Source: Rhodospirillales bacterium | GTDB lineage: Bacteria > Pseudomonadota > Alphaproteobacteria > BOG-932 > Roseiterribacteraceae | Direction of reading: 5' to 3' | DNA: 64,000 bases | Assembly: GCA_003165335.1 (NCBI GenBank) | Contig: PLTD01000175.1 | Coordinates: 1-64,000 of the forward strand | Shown: positions 50,530 to 60,428 of the stretch, piece after piece | How the letters are laid out: every line of letters starts with the position of its first letter | Position numbering within the stretch: the stretch's first letter is position 1 | Position numbers and translations under genes: made by a program | The notes under the pieces: generated by a model | Seen by the model: the letters and a program-made list of their open reading frames with translations, nothing else | The model's database searches: none | What the model was told of the DNA's origin: nothing

Positions 50530-53197
50530 CCGAGCGATCCCATACGGTCATCAGGGCTGGCTGTATGAACAGCGTGCAAAGCAGCACGTAGCCCAGAGCG
50601 ATCATTAGGAATCGGCCCAGGCTCGCGGTTCCAGCATGCGGAGATAGAGCCAAGCTGCCGAAAGCGGTGAGAGTGGTGAGTGCGCTGAATACCACGGCGC
50701 GTGCGGTCGCCGTTTGTAGCAGCGCAACGGGACCGCGTGATCCTCGCCAGGCCATGACGAAATAAATGTCAAAGGCCACGCCGATTCCCAATAGCAGTGG
50801 GACAGCAATGATGTTGAGAAAGTTGAAGGGCATTCCCGCTACAACCGCGGTTGCCAGAGAGAAGAGTCCGGCAAGCAACAGAGGGATCATTACGACAAGC
50901 ACGTCACGTAGTCGGCGCAATATGACACTAAGGAACAGCGTGATCGCCACGAGTGCTAGGGTAGAGGCCCTAAGAAAGGCTCTACCCACAGTATCGCCCG
51001 CCTCGAAAATATTCACCGGCGTTCCAGTGGCACTTGGTGAAACGCTTCGAACTGCATCGACGAAGTCCTTGAGCTGCTTCGGTTCGCGCATATCGCCCTT
51101 CGGGAAAACCGCAATCCGCGCACGACCGTCGGTAGCGATCCAGCCATCTTTGATATCCGCGGGAAGGTTCCCAATTGAAATCAACGACGCTGACATCGCA
51201 TGGCGCAGCGCAGAAACCGGGTGAGCAAAGCCAATCAGTAAAGCGTGACGCAGCGCAACTACGTCGCCGCCGCCCGGGCTCGCCAGAAACGAGTCTAATG
51301 CCGCGGACAGGGCATGTCCGGCCGTCCCTAGCTTGACGCCAGTCTTCGCGGCTAAAGCTGCCTTCATGTGGGCAGCGAAGGTCTGGGTCGCGTCGTGCTC
51401 TTGCTGGTCGCTTGGCGGCTTGCGCTTTTCCTGTCCGTCGAGCAAGGGCCCGAGCAGGAAGCGGGTTTGCTCGATCAAGTCCAGCTTGGCCGGTTGGTCG
51501 GTCGGTACGAAGCTGTCCAAGGTCATGACCTGACCGGCTTGCGGCAGCTTTACCAACCGATCACGCAACGCGTTAGCCTCGGCCAAGTCGCTGGCGACTA
51601 TGTCGATACGGTATGGCGTGGCCGAAGGATCGTCGATCAGTGCGCGGGTCACCACCACCGATTCCTTGTGCGGGTCTTTTAAATTCAGGGGGTCACCGTC
51701 GAAACGGACGTGTCCGACTGTAACGAGTGCTGCCAGCGCCGCCAGCGCCGCCAGCACTAGGATCGGTTTTGCCCAACGCGCGAGATTGACGTCGATTGGT
51801 GCTGCCCAGCGGAAACCCGCGGCCTCAGGCCGGCCACGCGCCGGCATTAGCGTGAGCAACGCCGGCAGCAGAGTGAGGCTGGTCAACAAAGCGATGATCA
51901 TGCCGCCGCCGGCGATCAATCCCAGTTCCGAAACACCGCGGTAATCGGTTGGAAGGAATGCGAGAAAGCCCATAGCGATTGTCAGGCCAGCGATGCCCAG
52001 GGGCTCGACTATCGCATGCGCGGCCCGTGATAAAGCTTCGGCATTTGTGGCCGGTCGGTCCGTCGCCTGAATGCCGCCGGTAAGCGTGAACAGTTCGGCA
52101 CGAAACCGCATGGTGAACTGAATGCCGAAATCGACGCCTATGCCGATGAACAAGACGGCGAAGGCGACGGAGATGACGTTCAGCGATCCGACTGCGGCCG
52201 CGGCGAATGCAGCGGTCAAAATCAGCCCTACGCCGAGTGTAACGATAATAGCAAGGATGAGACGGGGCGCACGCAAACCGAGCAGGAGCAGAACGATCAC
52301 GAGTGTAAGCGATACCGACGTCTCGACCCCTGCACCCTCCGTGACACTGGCGAACTCTTCGTCCGCAAGGGGAACCTCGCCTGTCAATCTAAGGGTTAGG
52401 CCGCGCTCACCGAAGTGTAAGTCCTGAGCTGAGGCGCGAATAGCCGCGCTCGCTCGCGCTCCAGGTTGCAGCGCTCCGTAATCGAGATCGGGCTGTACCA
52501 GAATGAAATGACGCAGTTCCTCCGGTCGTGCTGGACCTCCGGCCATCAGTGCGCCCCAGTCCAGCGGGTGCGGTACTGCGGCGACCACCGAGTTGGTGGT
52601 ATTGGCGAATGCGTTAAGCGGTCCAAGCAGCGCATCGCCGGTCGCCGTACCGTGTTCGACGTCACTAAGAGCCTGATCCAAAACGCCGAACAGGCCACGC
52701 AAACTGGGGTCGGCGTCAAGGGGGCTGATCAGCGGCTGCGCCTGCGCGATCTTGTCGGAAAAGTCAGCCAATTCGCTGGTGCTAAGGAACAGCAGAGCGT
52801 GTGTGTCGAAAAATGGGCCGCTGTCGGGTCGTTGTACGGACTTAAACAAATCGGTCCTCTTCTCGAGGGCCATTGCCAGGTCATCTGTGCCGCTATCGAC
52901 TTCGTCGGAGGATTTGCCCTCGATAACGATGGCGGTTTGCATCACGGTAAGGGGAAAGGCCTGATTGAACGCCGCCTGAGCCTTTTGCCAAGGCAAATCC
53001 GGCGAGAACAGTTTGTCGGTGTCAGCGACAAGGCCAAGATTGTTTGCGGCAAACCACCCTGCTGCACCCGCCGCAAAGAGGCCGATCAGCAAAACGAATC
53101 GGGCGCTGCGTTGGCAAAATTCGACGAGCCCGACCAAGAGTGCGACCAATACGATCTCCAGGACAACGCAGGATTTGCGCAAATCTACCGTTCGCAA
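50513..53197 (-). CDS. MMPL/RND transporter, hopanoid-transporter HpnN-like
   Basis: Two six-TM halves; DTDKLFSPDLPWQKAQAAFNQAFP periplasmic start; LFIGIGVDFGIQFTMRFR; IAVPLLLGIGVAFDIYFVMAWR. Confidence 0.85.
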   Translation of the reverse strand: MRTVDLRKSCVVLEIVLVALLVGLVEFCQRSARFVLLIGLFAAGAAGWFAANNLGLVADTDKLFSPDLPWQKAQAAFNQAFPLTVMQTAIVIEGKSSDEVDSGTDDLAMALEKRTDLFKSVQRPDSGPFFDTHALLFLSTSELADFSDKIAQAQPLISPLDADPSLRGLFGVLDQALSDVEHGTATGDALLGPLNAFANTTNSVVAAVPHPLDWGALMAGGPARPEELRHFILVQPDLDYGALQPGARASAAIRASAQDLHFGERGLTLRLTGEVPLADEEFASVTEGAGVETSVSLTLVIVLLLLGLRAPRLILAIIVTLGVGLILTAAFAAAAVGSLNVISVAFAVLFIGIGVDFGIQFTMRFRAELFTLTGGIQATDRPATNAEALSRAAHAIVEPLGIAGLTIAMGFLAFLPTDYRGVSELGLIAGGGMIIALLTSLTLLPALLTLMPARGRPEAAGFRWAAPIDVNLARWAKPILVLAALAALAALVTVGHVRFDGDPLNLKDPHKESVVVTRALIDDPSATPYRIDIVASDLAEANALRDRLVKLPQAGQVMTLDSFVPTDQPAKLDLIEQTRFLLGPLLDGQEKRKPPSDQQEHDATQTFAAHMKAALAAKTGVKLGTAGHALSAALDSFLASPGGGDVVALRHALLIGFAHPVSALRHAMSASLISIGNLPADIKDGWIATDGRARIAVFPKGDMREPKQLKDFVDAVRSVSPSATGTPVNIFEAGDTVGRAFLRASTLALVAITLFLSVILRRLRDVLVVMIPLLLAGLFSLATAVVAGMPFNFLNIIAVPLLLGIGVAFDIYFVMAWRGSRGPVALLQTATARAVVFSALTTLTAFGSLALSPHAGTASLGRFLMIALGYVLLCTLFIQPALMTVWDRSVKSRA

Positions 53198-53293
53198 ACT
53201 CGCACGATCCGGTCACCGCGAAAAGTCGCGGGAGGTTTGCCTCGGTCGATTGCCGAAAATAAACTTCGCCGACGCTCACTGTGGAAAACAGGT

Positions 53294-54037
53294 ATGAGCG
53301 GAATGATCAGGGTCGGCGTGGGCGGCTCGACGTTCGAGCCATGGCGCGGCGTGTTTTATCCCGACGGATTGCCGCAAATAATGAACTAGGCTTTGCTTCG
53401 CGCGCGCTAATGTCGATTGAAATTAACGGAATGTACTATTCAACTTTGAAGCCGCAGAGTTGGCGTGAATGGCACAATGATACGGCCCGACAACATCGTT
53501 TTCTCGGTGAAGGCGTGGCGCTTTTGCACTGATCGTCGGGTATTGGCGGACGCAGGTGATTCGATTGCTAGTTTCTCGGCCAAGGCCTCACCAAATTAGG
53601 TTCGAAACTAGGGCCGATCAATTGGCAATTCATGGTGACCAGAAAGTTCGATGCCCGAGGATTTCGGCTCCTTCCTGGCACTTCTTCCAAAGCAAAAGAA
53701 TGGCGTTCCCTTACGCCATGCCGTCGAGGTCGGTAATCCTGCGTTCGCATGTCCGGCCTTCTACGGTTTGGCGCGTCGGCATGGCACTGCGATAGTCTAT
53801 GCGAAGGACGAGGATTTTCCGGAGATAGATGAGCAAACGGCTGACTTCACCGATGCGCGGCTAATGACGAGCCGAGAAGATATGTCGACCAGTACGACCA
53901 AGAGCGAGGTCAACGGCTTTGCAAGACAGGCGGCTGAATGGGAAAAATGGTGATGTGCTCGTCTACTTCATCCCGGGTGCAAAGGTGCGAAATCCCACCG
54001 CCGCTCAGGCGCTGATCGCTAAGCTCGACAGACGCCG
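53294..54037 (+). pseudogene. DUF72-family protein, multiply frameshifted
   Basis: Family pieces in order but in different frames: MIRVGVGGSTFEPWRGVFYPDGLPQ; MSIEINGMYYSTLKPQSWREWHN; PEDFGSFLALLPKQKNGVPLRHAVEV...; DVLVYFIPGAKVRNPTAAQALIAKL. Confidence 0.85.
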
Positions 54038-54058
54038 TTCCAGCGAAATACGCCTTGG

Positions 54059-54682
54059 CTATTGCTTAATCAGAGAGCTTCGGCGCCCCAGGACAAAGCC
54101 ACCGGCTGCCGCGAGAATAAGCGCACCGAGCAGCAGCAAGATATCTGTCGTGCTCCATGACGCATGTTCCGGCTGCTGCGGGCTCGCTAATTGGGTCGGT
54201 GCCGTCGGCGTCAGGGCCGTCGGCGATGAGGTATCGATTGCCGCCGGCGTGGTGGATGTTTCGCTCTGCGGGGATGGGGCATCGCTCGGCTGTGCGCCAG
54301 TACCGTCGACCAGTTGATCGACACGCAGATAGTATGTCCCCGGTGGACCGATTGTCCCTGCATAGTCCATCAGTGCGACGTCACCGGATCGAGACACCAG
54401 ACGCCACGGGCTTTTCGGTGTAATCGAAACGCAATGTCCATCATTGAATACCGATTTGAACCAGGCAGGATTTGCGCGCCTCGACTCAGTCGGATCGGTG
54501 AGCGCACGGGTAGCGCCCGGCTCGCTACACCCGAATGTGTCTGCTGTTGTGTGGTATAAAACAGGTGCTGTCTCCGCCATCGACGCACAAGGCGCGATGA
54601 TGATAAACACGGCGGCCGGCACAATGCCCGAAACGAACCTGCGCGCGGTCGAAGTCAAACTTTTCCGATAATGGGCTATCAT
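54059..54682 (-). CDS. Hypothetical secreted protein with C-terminal TM anchor
   Basis: N-terminal signal-like segment, Pro/Ser/Thr-rich linker, C-terminal TM DILLLLGALILAAAGGFVLGRRSS. Confidence 0.7.
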   Translation of the reverse strand: MIAHYRKSLTSTARRFVSGIVPAAVFIIIAPCASMAETAPVLYHTTADTFGCSEPGATRALTDPTESRRANPAWFKSVFNDGHCVSITPKSPWRLVSRSGDVALMDYAGTIGPPGTYYLRVDQLVDGTGAQPSDAPSPQSETSTTPAAIDTSSPTALTPTAPTQLASPQQPEHASWSTTDILLLLGALILAAAGGFVLGRRSSLIKQ

Positions 54683-54730
54683 CGCGTCAATTCCCCCAAC
54701 GCATAGTGCCGCGGAATTGGATTCGTTCCC

Positions 54731-55060
54731 TCAGGGTCTTTGGGAAATGTTGAAAACCAGTCCGAACGGATCGCGGAGATAGCAACGCGGGACTGATGGG
54801 GCTTCATTCTCAATCCGGCAGCCGGCAGTGATCAGGCGTGACTTGGTGGACTCCAAGTCAGGCACGATGAATTCAAAGACAGGCCCATAGGCCTCTCCGC
54901 GGTCAAGAAACAGCCGGAATGCGCCGGTTTCCAAGCCGATTATCGTTTCGCTGCGGTGAAACACTGCCAGCCCGAACTCTTTTTCGTAAAACTCGGCTGC
55001 TGCTTCGATGGTCTCGGTTTGGAGCAGCACATCGCGTGTAGAGGCAATGTTTTCCGGCAT
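54731..55060 (-). CDS. VOC/glyoxalase-family protein
   Basis: EAAAEFYEKEFGLAVFHRSETIIGLETGAFRLFLDRG...YLRDPFGLVFNISQ. Confidence 0.85.
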   Translation of the reverse strand: MPENIASTRDVLLQTETIEAAAEFYEKEFGLAVFHRSETIIGLETGAFRLFLDRGEAYGPVFEFIVPDLESTKSRLITAGCRIENEAPSVPRCYLRDPFGLVFNISQRP

Positions 55061-55132
55061 GGTGGCACCCCGCTTTCGTGCAACTTATGCTATTGGCTGC
55101 AATATACATTGCGAAACCGTAGCGAGGAGTCG

Positions 55133-56248
55133 ATGGGGCTTAAGATCGACTGTGCGTTCGATGGTGGTAACATCAATGTCGAAAGCATTGGACCTGAGGC
55201 GGTAAATCTATCGATCAGGCAGGACTCGAACGGGTCTTGGTTCCAGTGGTTTTACTTTCGCGTCGTCGGCGCGGCCGGTCTCGAATTGGTACTGAGGATC
55301 GTTAATGCCGGGGCCTCAGCCTATCCCGATGGTTGGCACGGTTATCGCGCTTGCGTCAGCAGCGACAATGAAACATGGCGCCGCACGGAAACCCATTTCG
55401 ACGGCGAGATCTTGGAAATTCGGTATCGCGCGGAAGTGGACATCGTCTGGTTCGCCTTCTTCGCACCATACGATCTAACTAGATACGAGAGATTTTTACG
55501 ATCGGCGGGATCGAACTGCGCAGTAGCAGTTTGTCGGATCGGCCGCTCGGTTGATGGCCGGGAGATCACAACACTCAGCATAGGTGAGGGCACCCGTCAG
55601 GTCTGGTTGATAGGCAGGCAGCATTCCGGCGAGACGATGGCCAGTTGGTGGATGGAGGGGGCTCTCGACAGGTTGTTGGACGAAAGCGATCAGCTCGCCC
55701 GACGGCTTCGCAATATCGCGCGGATTCACTTAGTGCCGTTGGTCAATATCGACGGGGCTGCGCGCGGCAATCTGCGGGGCAACGCCGCCGGGATCGATCT
55801 CAACCGACAATGGAGTGCACCCGATCCGGATAAGGCTCCAGAGGTGGTAGCGGTGCTGTCAGCAATGGAGCGGACCGGAGTCGATCTCTGCCTCGATGTC
55901 CACGGCGACGAGACCATACCCCATGTCTTTGTCGACGGCTGCGACGCCGATCCCCTGGCGACCCCTGGACAAATTGCCGGAGTTGCATCGTTCAAATCCG
56001 CTTTGATGAAGGCGAACAGAGCCTTTCAGACAACAGTCGGTTATCCGATCACCTACGGCGGGGAAGGCGCACCTGGAATGTGCAATCGCGCGGTCGGCCG
56101 CCGGTTCGGCGGCATAGGTCTGACCTTAGAGATGCCATTCAAGGATAGTCTTGAGGTCCCCGACCAGATCGAGGGTTGGTCGCCACAGGCATCAGCCCAG
56201 ATGGGACGCGACTGTCTGGACGCGATTGTCGCGGTACTCGAAGGCTAA
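55133..56248 (+). CDS. M14-family zinc carboxypeptidase (cytosolic carboxypeptidase/CCP-like)
   Basis: GRQHSGETMASWWMEG (HxxE), GIDLNRQWSAPDPDKAPEV, DVHGDETIPHVF, LTLEMPFKD; N-terminal beta-sandwich region as in CCPs. Confidence 0.87.
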   Translation: MGLKIDCAFDGGNINVESIGPEAVNLSIRQDSNGSWFQWFYFRVVGAAGLELVLRIVNAGASAYPDGWHGYRACVSSDNETWRRTETHFDGEILEIRYRAEVDIVWFAFFAPYDLTRYERFLRSAGSNCAVAVCRIGRSVDGREITTLSIGEGTRQVWLIGRQHSGETMASWWMEGALDRLLDESDQLARRLRNIARIHLVPLVNIDGAARGNLRGNAAGIDLNRQWSAPDPDKAPEVVAVLSAMERTGVDLCLDVHGDETIPHVFVDGCDADPLATPGQIAGVASFKSALMKANRAFQTTVGYPITYGGEGAPGMCNRAVGRRFGGIGLTLEMPFKDSLEVPDQIEGWSPQASAQMGRDCLDAIVAVLEG

Positions 56249-56255
56249 GCTTCGG

Positions 56256-57320
56256 TTAACGCGCGATATTTGACGTCGAATTTGTCCTGTTGGCGCGCAG
56301 GTCGGCAAACCGAACCATTTGCCGGTTGGTTTCATCCCATAGCGCGAGTCGAACGGCTTTTAAGCCATCAAGCCAACTTAACGGGGGAACTACCTGGAGC
56401 GCCGGAATGGCATTGTGACAATCCTCAAGCCGGTAATTTGGCACGCGTGGACTTAGATGATGGATGTGATGGAAGCCTATGTTGCCGGTAAACCACTGAA
56501 ACAGTCGCGGCAGCTTGAAATAGGAGGATCCCTCAAGCGCGGCTTTAGTAACAGTCCACTCGTTTTGTCGTGCCCAAACAACACCTTCATAGCGATGTTG
56601 CAGTGAGAATAGCCCGACCCCGATCATGGCAGTCAAAGCGATTACGGGAACTTGGACGAGCAGAACCTGCCAGACACCAAGGAAAGACATCAGAGTGGCA
56701 ACCAGCGCCAAGACTGACAAATTGGTCAAATAAACGGACCGGCGCTCGCGAATCCAGCTCTTCGGCGTATCGAAAGGAACGCGATACAAGAAGATAAAGA
56801 CCAGCGGCGGAATGATCACATGGGCAATGAGCGGATGGTGCATGAGCCGGAATTTTATCCGCGCCCAGCGCGACAGCGCCCGGTACTCTTCGACGGTCGT
56901 ACATGTCGAGTACATATCCAGGCCGGATAAGCGGCGATCGAGATTGTTCCAATTGCCGTGGTGGTCGTTGTGCTGGCGGCGCCACTGGGCATAGGGCGTG
57001 AAGGTGAGAAGGCTGCAGAATCTGCCGACCAGATCGTTCGTCATACGCGAACGAAAGAACGCACCATGTCCGCAATCATGCTGAACGATGAAAACGCGGA
57101 CAAGAAGGCCGGCCGTCGGAAGGGCGAGCGCCAATGTCAGCAGGTAGGAAATGTGAAGGGACCAATACATTCCGGCGCAGGCCGCCAGGAATAGGCCAAT
57201 GGAGGTAACAATCTGGAGCATGCTTTTCGACAGGCTGGGCCTCTCGTAAGCCTTAACGAGCGACCTCAGTCCAGGCTGAGGGTCCACACCGATTTGCGGC
57301 GCAGAAGAAATATAGGACAT
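56256..57320 (-). CDS. Membrane fatty acid desaturase
   Basis: HDCGHGAFF, HNDHHGNWNNLDRR, HHIHHLSPRVPNYRL histidine boxes. Confidence 0.93.
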   Translation of the reverse strand: MSYISSAPQIGVDPQPGLRSLVKAYERPSLSKSMLQIVTSIGLFLAACAGMYWSLHISYLLTLALALPTAGLLVRVFIVQHDCGHGAFFRSRMTNDLVGRFCSLLTFTPYAQWRRQHNDHHGNWNNLDRRLSGLDMYSTCTTVEEYRALSRWARIKFRLMHHPLIAHVIIPPLVFIFLYRVPFDTPKSWIRERRSVYLTNLSVLALVATLMSFLGVWQVLLVQVPVIALTAMIGVGLFSLQHRYEGVVWARQNEWTVTKAALEGSSYFKLPRLFQWFTGNIGFHHIHHLSPRVPNYRLEDCHNAIPALQVVPPLSWLDGLKAVRLALWDETNRQMVRFADLRANRTNSTSNIAR

Positions 57321-57440
57321 GGGGCAGTCTAACCTTGGGAGCGCAACTCCCGTCGGCCGTCAAAGATCTGTCGGCCCTGTGGATCGCGGATGGTCGAGTT
57401 GGCCGCCGCCGACTGAGCGGCGGCAGCCATCATCGGTCGA

Positions 57441-57647
57441 TTATGCGCTTTGCAGATCGACGGCCGACATTTTGCCGTCGCGGCCGGACTCGATCGTGTA
57501 AGCGACCTTCTGTCCTTCGTTGAGCGAACCTAGGTTCGAACGCTCTACCGCCGAGATGTGTACGAAGACGTCCTTCGTGCCGTCATCGGGCTGAATGAAG
57601 CCGAAACCCTTGGTCGGGTTGAACCATTTAACAGTACCTTGAGCCAT
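57441..57647 (-). CDS. Cold-shock protein (CspA family)
   Basis: [65 protein letters not shown]. Confidence 0.97.
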   Translation of the reverse strand: MAQGTVKWFNPTKGFGFIQPDDGTKDVFVHISAVERSNLGSLNEGQKVAYTIESGRDGKMSAVDLQSA

Positions 57648-57869
57648 AATATTCTCCTGATAGAGAGTGGCAGCCTGCCGATTGGCGGGCTGAATCAAAT
57701 TTCATTTCGGGAGAACCTAGGCAGTCGAGCTGTAGAAGCGGCGATTACGGGATAGCCCTAACGGAACGTGACGCCACTGTTACATAGCTATGAGCGGCGC
57801 ATATTGATAGGGGCGACGCCGAATTTGCCGTTTTGAACGATTGTCAGTGTCGATTCCGTACTGAAAATC

Positions 57870-59390
57870 CTAAGGCGTAACGCCGGCGACCATCACCGGG
57901 GAAGCGACTGCGCCGTCGCGGCCCTGGGCTAGTTCCAGACCCAGAAGCAGGGCATTGCGAAGGTCGCGGGGATCGATAACGTCGTCGAAACCCAACCGGT
58001 CCGCGATATGGAACGCACCACCGGCTTGCTCGGACGCAATGCGCGTGCGCGTCTCGTCGTCGAGTTTGGCCGAGGCAGCAGCGCTCGCGACGGGCATGGC
58101 GCCTAAGCTTGCTCCGGGAAAGGCCAGCGTTATCGTTTGGCCGTCGAATGGGTTCATCGCCATGATCGACGAGCCGAATCCGAAGGCCTTGCGCAGCGTT
58201 ACGTGCAGCTTAGGCACATTAAGCCGGTGCTGAGCGACGAACATCCGCGCCGCGTGCCGTAGGATTCCGCTCTTCTCCGCCGCCGTTCCGACCATCACCC
58301 CGGGGTTGTCGGCCAGGAAGACGACCGGCAGATGGAACGCGCCGGCCACATCGATGAAATGCGCCGCCTTATCGGCTGCTTCGGCATCTATTGCTCCCGC
58401 TCCATGGCTCGCATCGTTGGCGACGATTGCTACCGCCCGCCCGCCCAGCCGAGCCAGCGCCGTGACAATCGACCCGCCGAACTGCGGCTGGACCTCGAAC
58501 AGGCTGTCTTTGTCGGCCAGCATTTCAAGCACACCGCGCATTTCGAACGGGATGCGCGGGTCGGGGTCGATCAGGCCGAGGATCCCATCCAGTCTGCGTG
58601 GACCCGTATCGGGGCCGTCGCATCGCCCAGTGCGCGTCCAAGCGTTCAGCGGGAAATAGGACAGGTATCGCCTGGCTACATCGATCGCCGCTTGGTCGTT
58701 GACCACCAGATTATGTGCGACCCCCGACTGAACGATATGGACCTGTGGGCCGCCCAGCTGTTCCTTAGTGACGATCTCGCCGATGGCGCCCTTCACCAGC
58801 GGCGGGCCGGCGGTGAACAGCGACGCGGCCTCGGTCATGACAACGAAATCCGACAACGGTGCGGTTAGCGCCCCGTGACCGGCGGATGCGCCCATCACCA
58901 GACAGACGATGGGAACCTGCCCCGACAGTTCCGCCAGACCCTGCAGGTCGTTCGGGCGGCGTCCGGAGTGGCTGTTGGTCAGGCGGTGGCCTGCACCCTC
59001 CAGCATGAAGACCAGCGGTACGCGCTCCTGCGCCGCTAGCTGGACCAGCCGGTAGCGTTTGTCCGATCCGCCGTCGCCGATTGAGCCACCCAGAACGGTG
59101 AAGTCCTCGGCCCCGGCCAGCGCTGGCCGCCCGTTGATTTTGCCGAACCCGGCCACCAACCCATCAGCCGGCGTGGGCGCTTGGTCGGGGCCGCTTAAAC
59201 CGCCGACAAACGCGCCGATCTCGACGAATCGGCCATGGTCGAACAGATGAGCAATACGCTGTCTTGCGTCCAGCTTGCCGGCCGCGCGATGCCGGGCGAT
59301 CCGCTCTTGACCGCCCATTTCCTGACTTGCGTCGCGCCGCCTACCCAGTTCAGAAAGTAGGGCTTCCCATCGTCCGAGGCCTGAAGTCAT
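57870..59390 (-). CDS. Acyl-CoA carboxylase carboxyltransferase (beta) subunit
   Basis: ERIARHRAAGKLDARQRIAHLFDHGRFVEIGAF, ADNPGVMVGTAAEKSGILRHAARM, LRKAFGFGSSIMAMNPFDGQTITLAFPGASLGAM. Confidence 0.92.
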   Translation of the reverse strand: MTSGLGRWEALLSELGRRRDASQEMGGQERIARHRAAGKLDARQRIAHLFDHGRFVEIGAFVGGLSGPDQAPTPADGLVAGFGKINGRPALAGAEDFTVLGGSIGDGGSDKRYRLVQLAAQERVPLVFMLEGAGHRLTNSHSGRRPNDLQGLAELSGQVPIVCLVMGASAGHGALTAPLSDFVVMTEAASLFTAGPPLVKGAIGEIVTKEQLGGPQVHIVQSGVAHNLVVNDQAAIDVARRYLSYFPLNAWTRTGRCDGPDTGPRRLDGILGLIDPDPRIPFEMRGVLEMLADKDSLFEVQPQFGGSIVTALARLGGRAVAIVANDASHGAGAIDAEAADKAAHFIDVAGAFHLPVVFLADNPGVMVGTAAEKSGILRHAARMFVAQHRLNVPKLHVTLRKAFGFGSSIMAMNPFDGQTITLAFPGASLGAMPVASAAASAKLDDETRTRIASEQAGGAFHIADRLGFDDVIDPRDLRNALLLGLELAQGRDGAVASPVMVAGVTP

Positions 59391-59400
59391 CGCGCGATCC

Positions 59401-60384
59401 TCAAAGGATCATAACAGTCCGACCTAGCTGGCCATCAGGTAGTATCTGGAGCGCATCGGGTACCTCGTCGAAGCCGATGGTACGGGTGGTTAATGAGCGG
59501 ATCTTGCCTTCCTTGTAGAGTTCCATCAGCCCGTCGTGGATGTGGCCGTGAACGTCGCCGCCGTAGGATCGGCCGGCATAGACACCGACCAAGGAGCAAT
59601 TGCGGATCAGCGTTTTCCAAGCGGGGATGTCCGGCCAGCGGCCGCAGGCCCAGCCGACCAGCAGGAAGCGACCCTGCATGGCGATCGCCTCGAACGCCTC
59701 TTCGCCTGCCGTTCCGCCGACCGGGTCGTAGATCAAGTCGGCGCCTTTGCCGCCGGTCAGCCGCATGACGGCCTCAACGACATTCTCCTTGGTGCGGTCG
59801 ATGACCTCGTCGGCGCCCAGTTTGCGGCAATATTCGATCTTCTGCGGGCTGCTCGCGACCGCAATCACCCGAGCGCCCAGCGCCTTGCTGAGCTCGATCG
59901 CCGCGGCGCCTGTGCCGCCCGCCGCGCCGAGCACTAACACTGTCTCTCCGGGTTGGGTCTTCCCGTTGGTGACGAGCCCCACCCAGCCGGTGTGATAGGC
60001 GATCCGCAGCCCCGCCGCCGCGTCGTCGCTGATGAAATTGGGGGCGGGGTTCACCTCGTCTTCTTTGACTATACATTCTTCCGCTAGGCTTCCGTAACCG
60101 CGCCAGAAGTCGGTCATGCCCATAACCCGCGTGCCGAGCGGCGTCTTCACGCCTGGTCCGACTGCAATCACAATGCCCACAACCTCACCTCCGGGGGTGA
60201 AGGGCCCGTCCTTAGGGTTGGCGGGATATTGGCCGGTACACATGAAATAGTCGGGCAGTCCCAAAGCCGCCGCTGCGACCCTGACCCGCATTTCACCGGG
60301 GCCCAGAGCCGGAAGATCGGTCTGGGCAGGTCTCAATACGTCACGCGGCTGCCCCTCGGCATGAATTTTCCAGGCCTTGAACAT
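59401..60384 (-). CDS. MDR-family NADPH:quinone oxidoreductase
   Basis: PDYFMCTGQYPANPKDGPFTPGGEVVGIVIAVGPGV, VLVLGAAGGTGAAAIELSKALGARVIAVASSPQK, DLIYDPVGGT. Confidence 0.92.
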   Translation of the reverse strand: MFKAWKIHAEGQPRDVLRPAQTDLPALGPGEMRVRVAAAALGLPDYFMCTGQYPANPKDGPFTPGGEVVGIVIAVGPGVKTPLGTRVMGMTDFWRGYGSLAEECIVKEDEVNPAPNFISDDAAAGLRIAYHTGWVGLVTNGKTQPGETVLVLGAAGGTGAAAIELSKALGARVIAVASSPQKIEYCRKLGADEVIDRTKENVVEAVMRLTGGKGADLIYDPVGGTAGEEAFEAIAMQGRFLLVGWACGRWPDIPAWKTLIRNCSLVGVYAGRSYGGDVHGHIHDGLMELYKEGKIRSLTTRTIGFDEVPDALQILPDGQLGRTVMIL

Positions 60385-60428
60385 GAACGAGTCCCCATTG
60401 GAAGACTGCCGCGTGGGCCGCCTTGCGC

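Noticed and set aside
51725-51765. Short tandem GCCAGCGCC repeats in the HpnN-like gene
   Set aside because: Encodes an Ala/Leu-rich TM helix; ordinary low complexity
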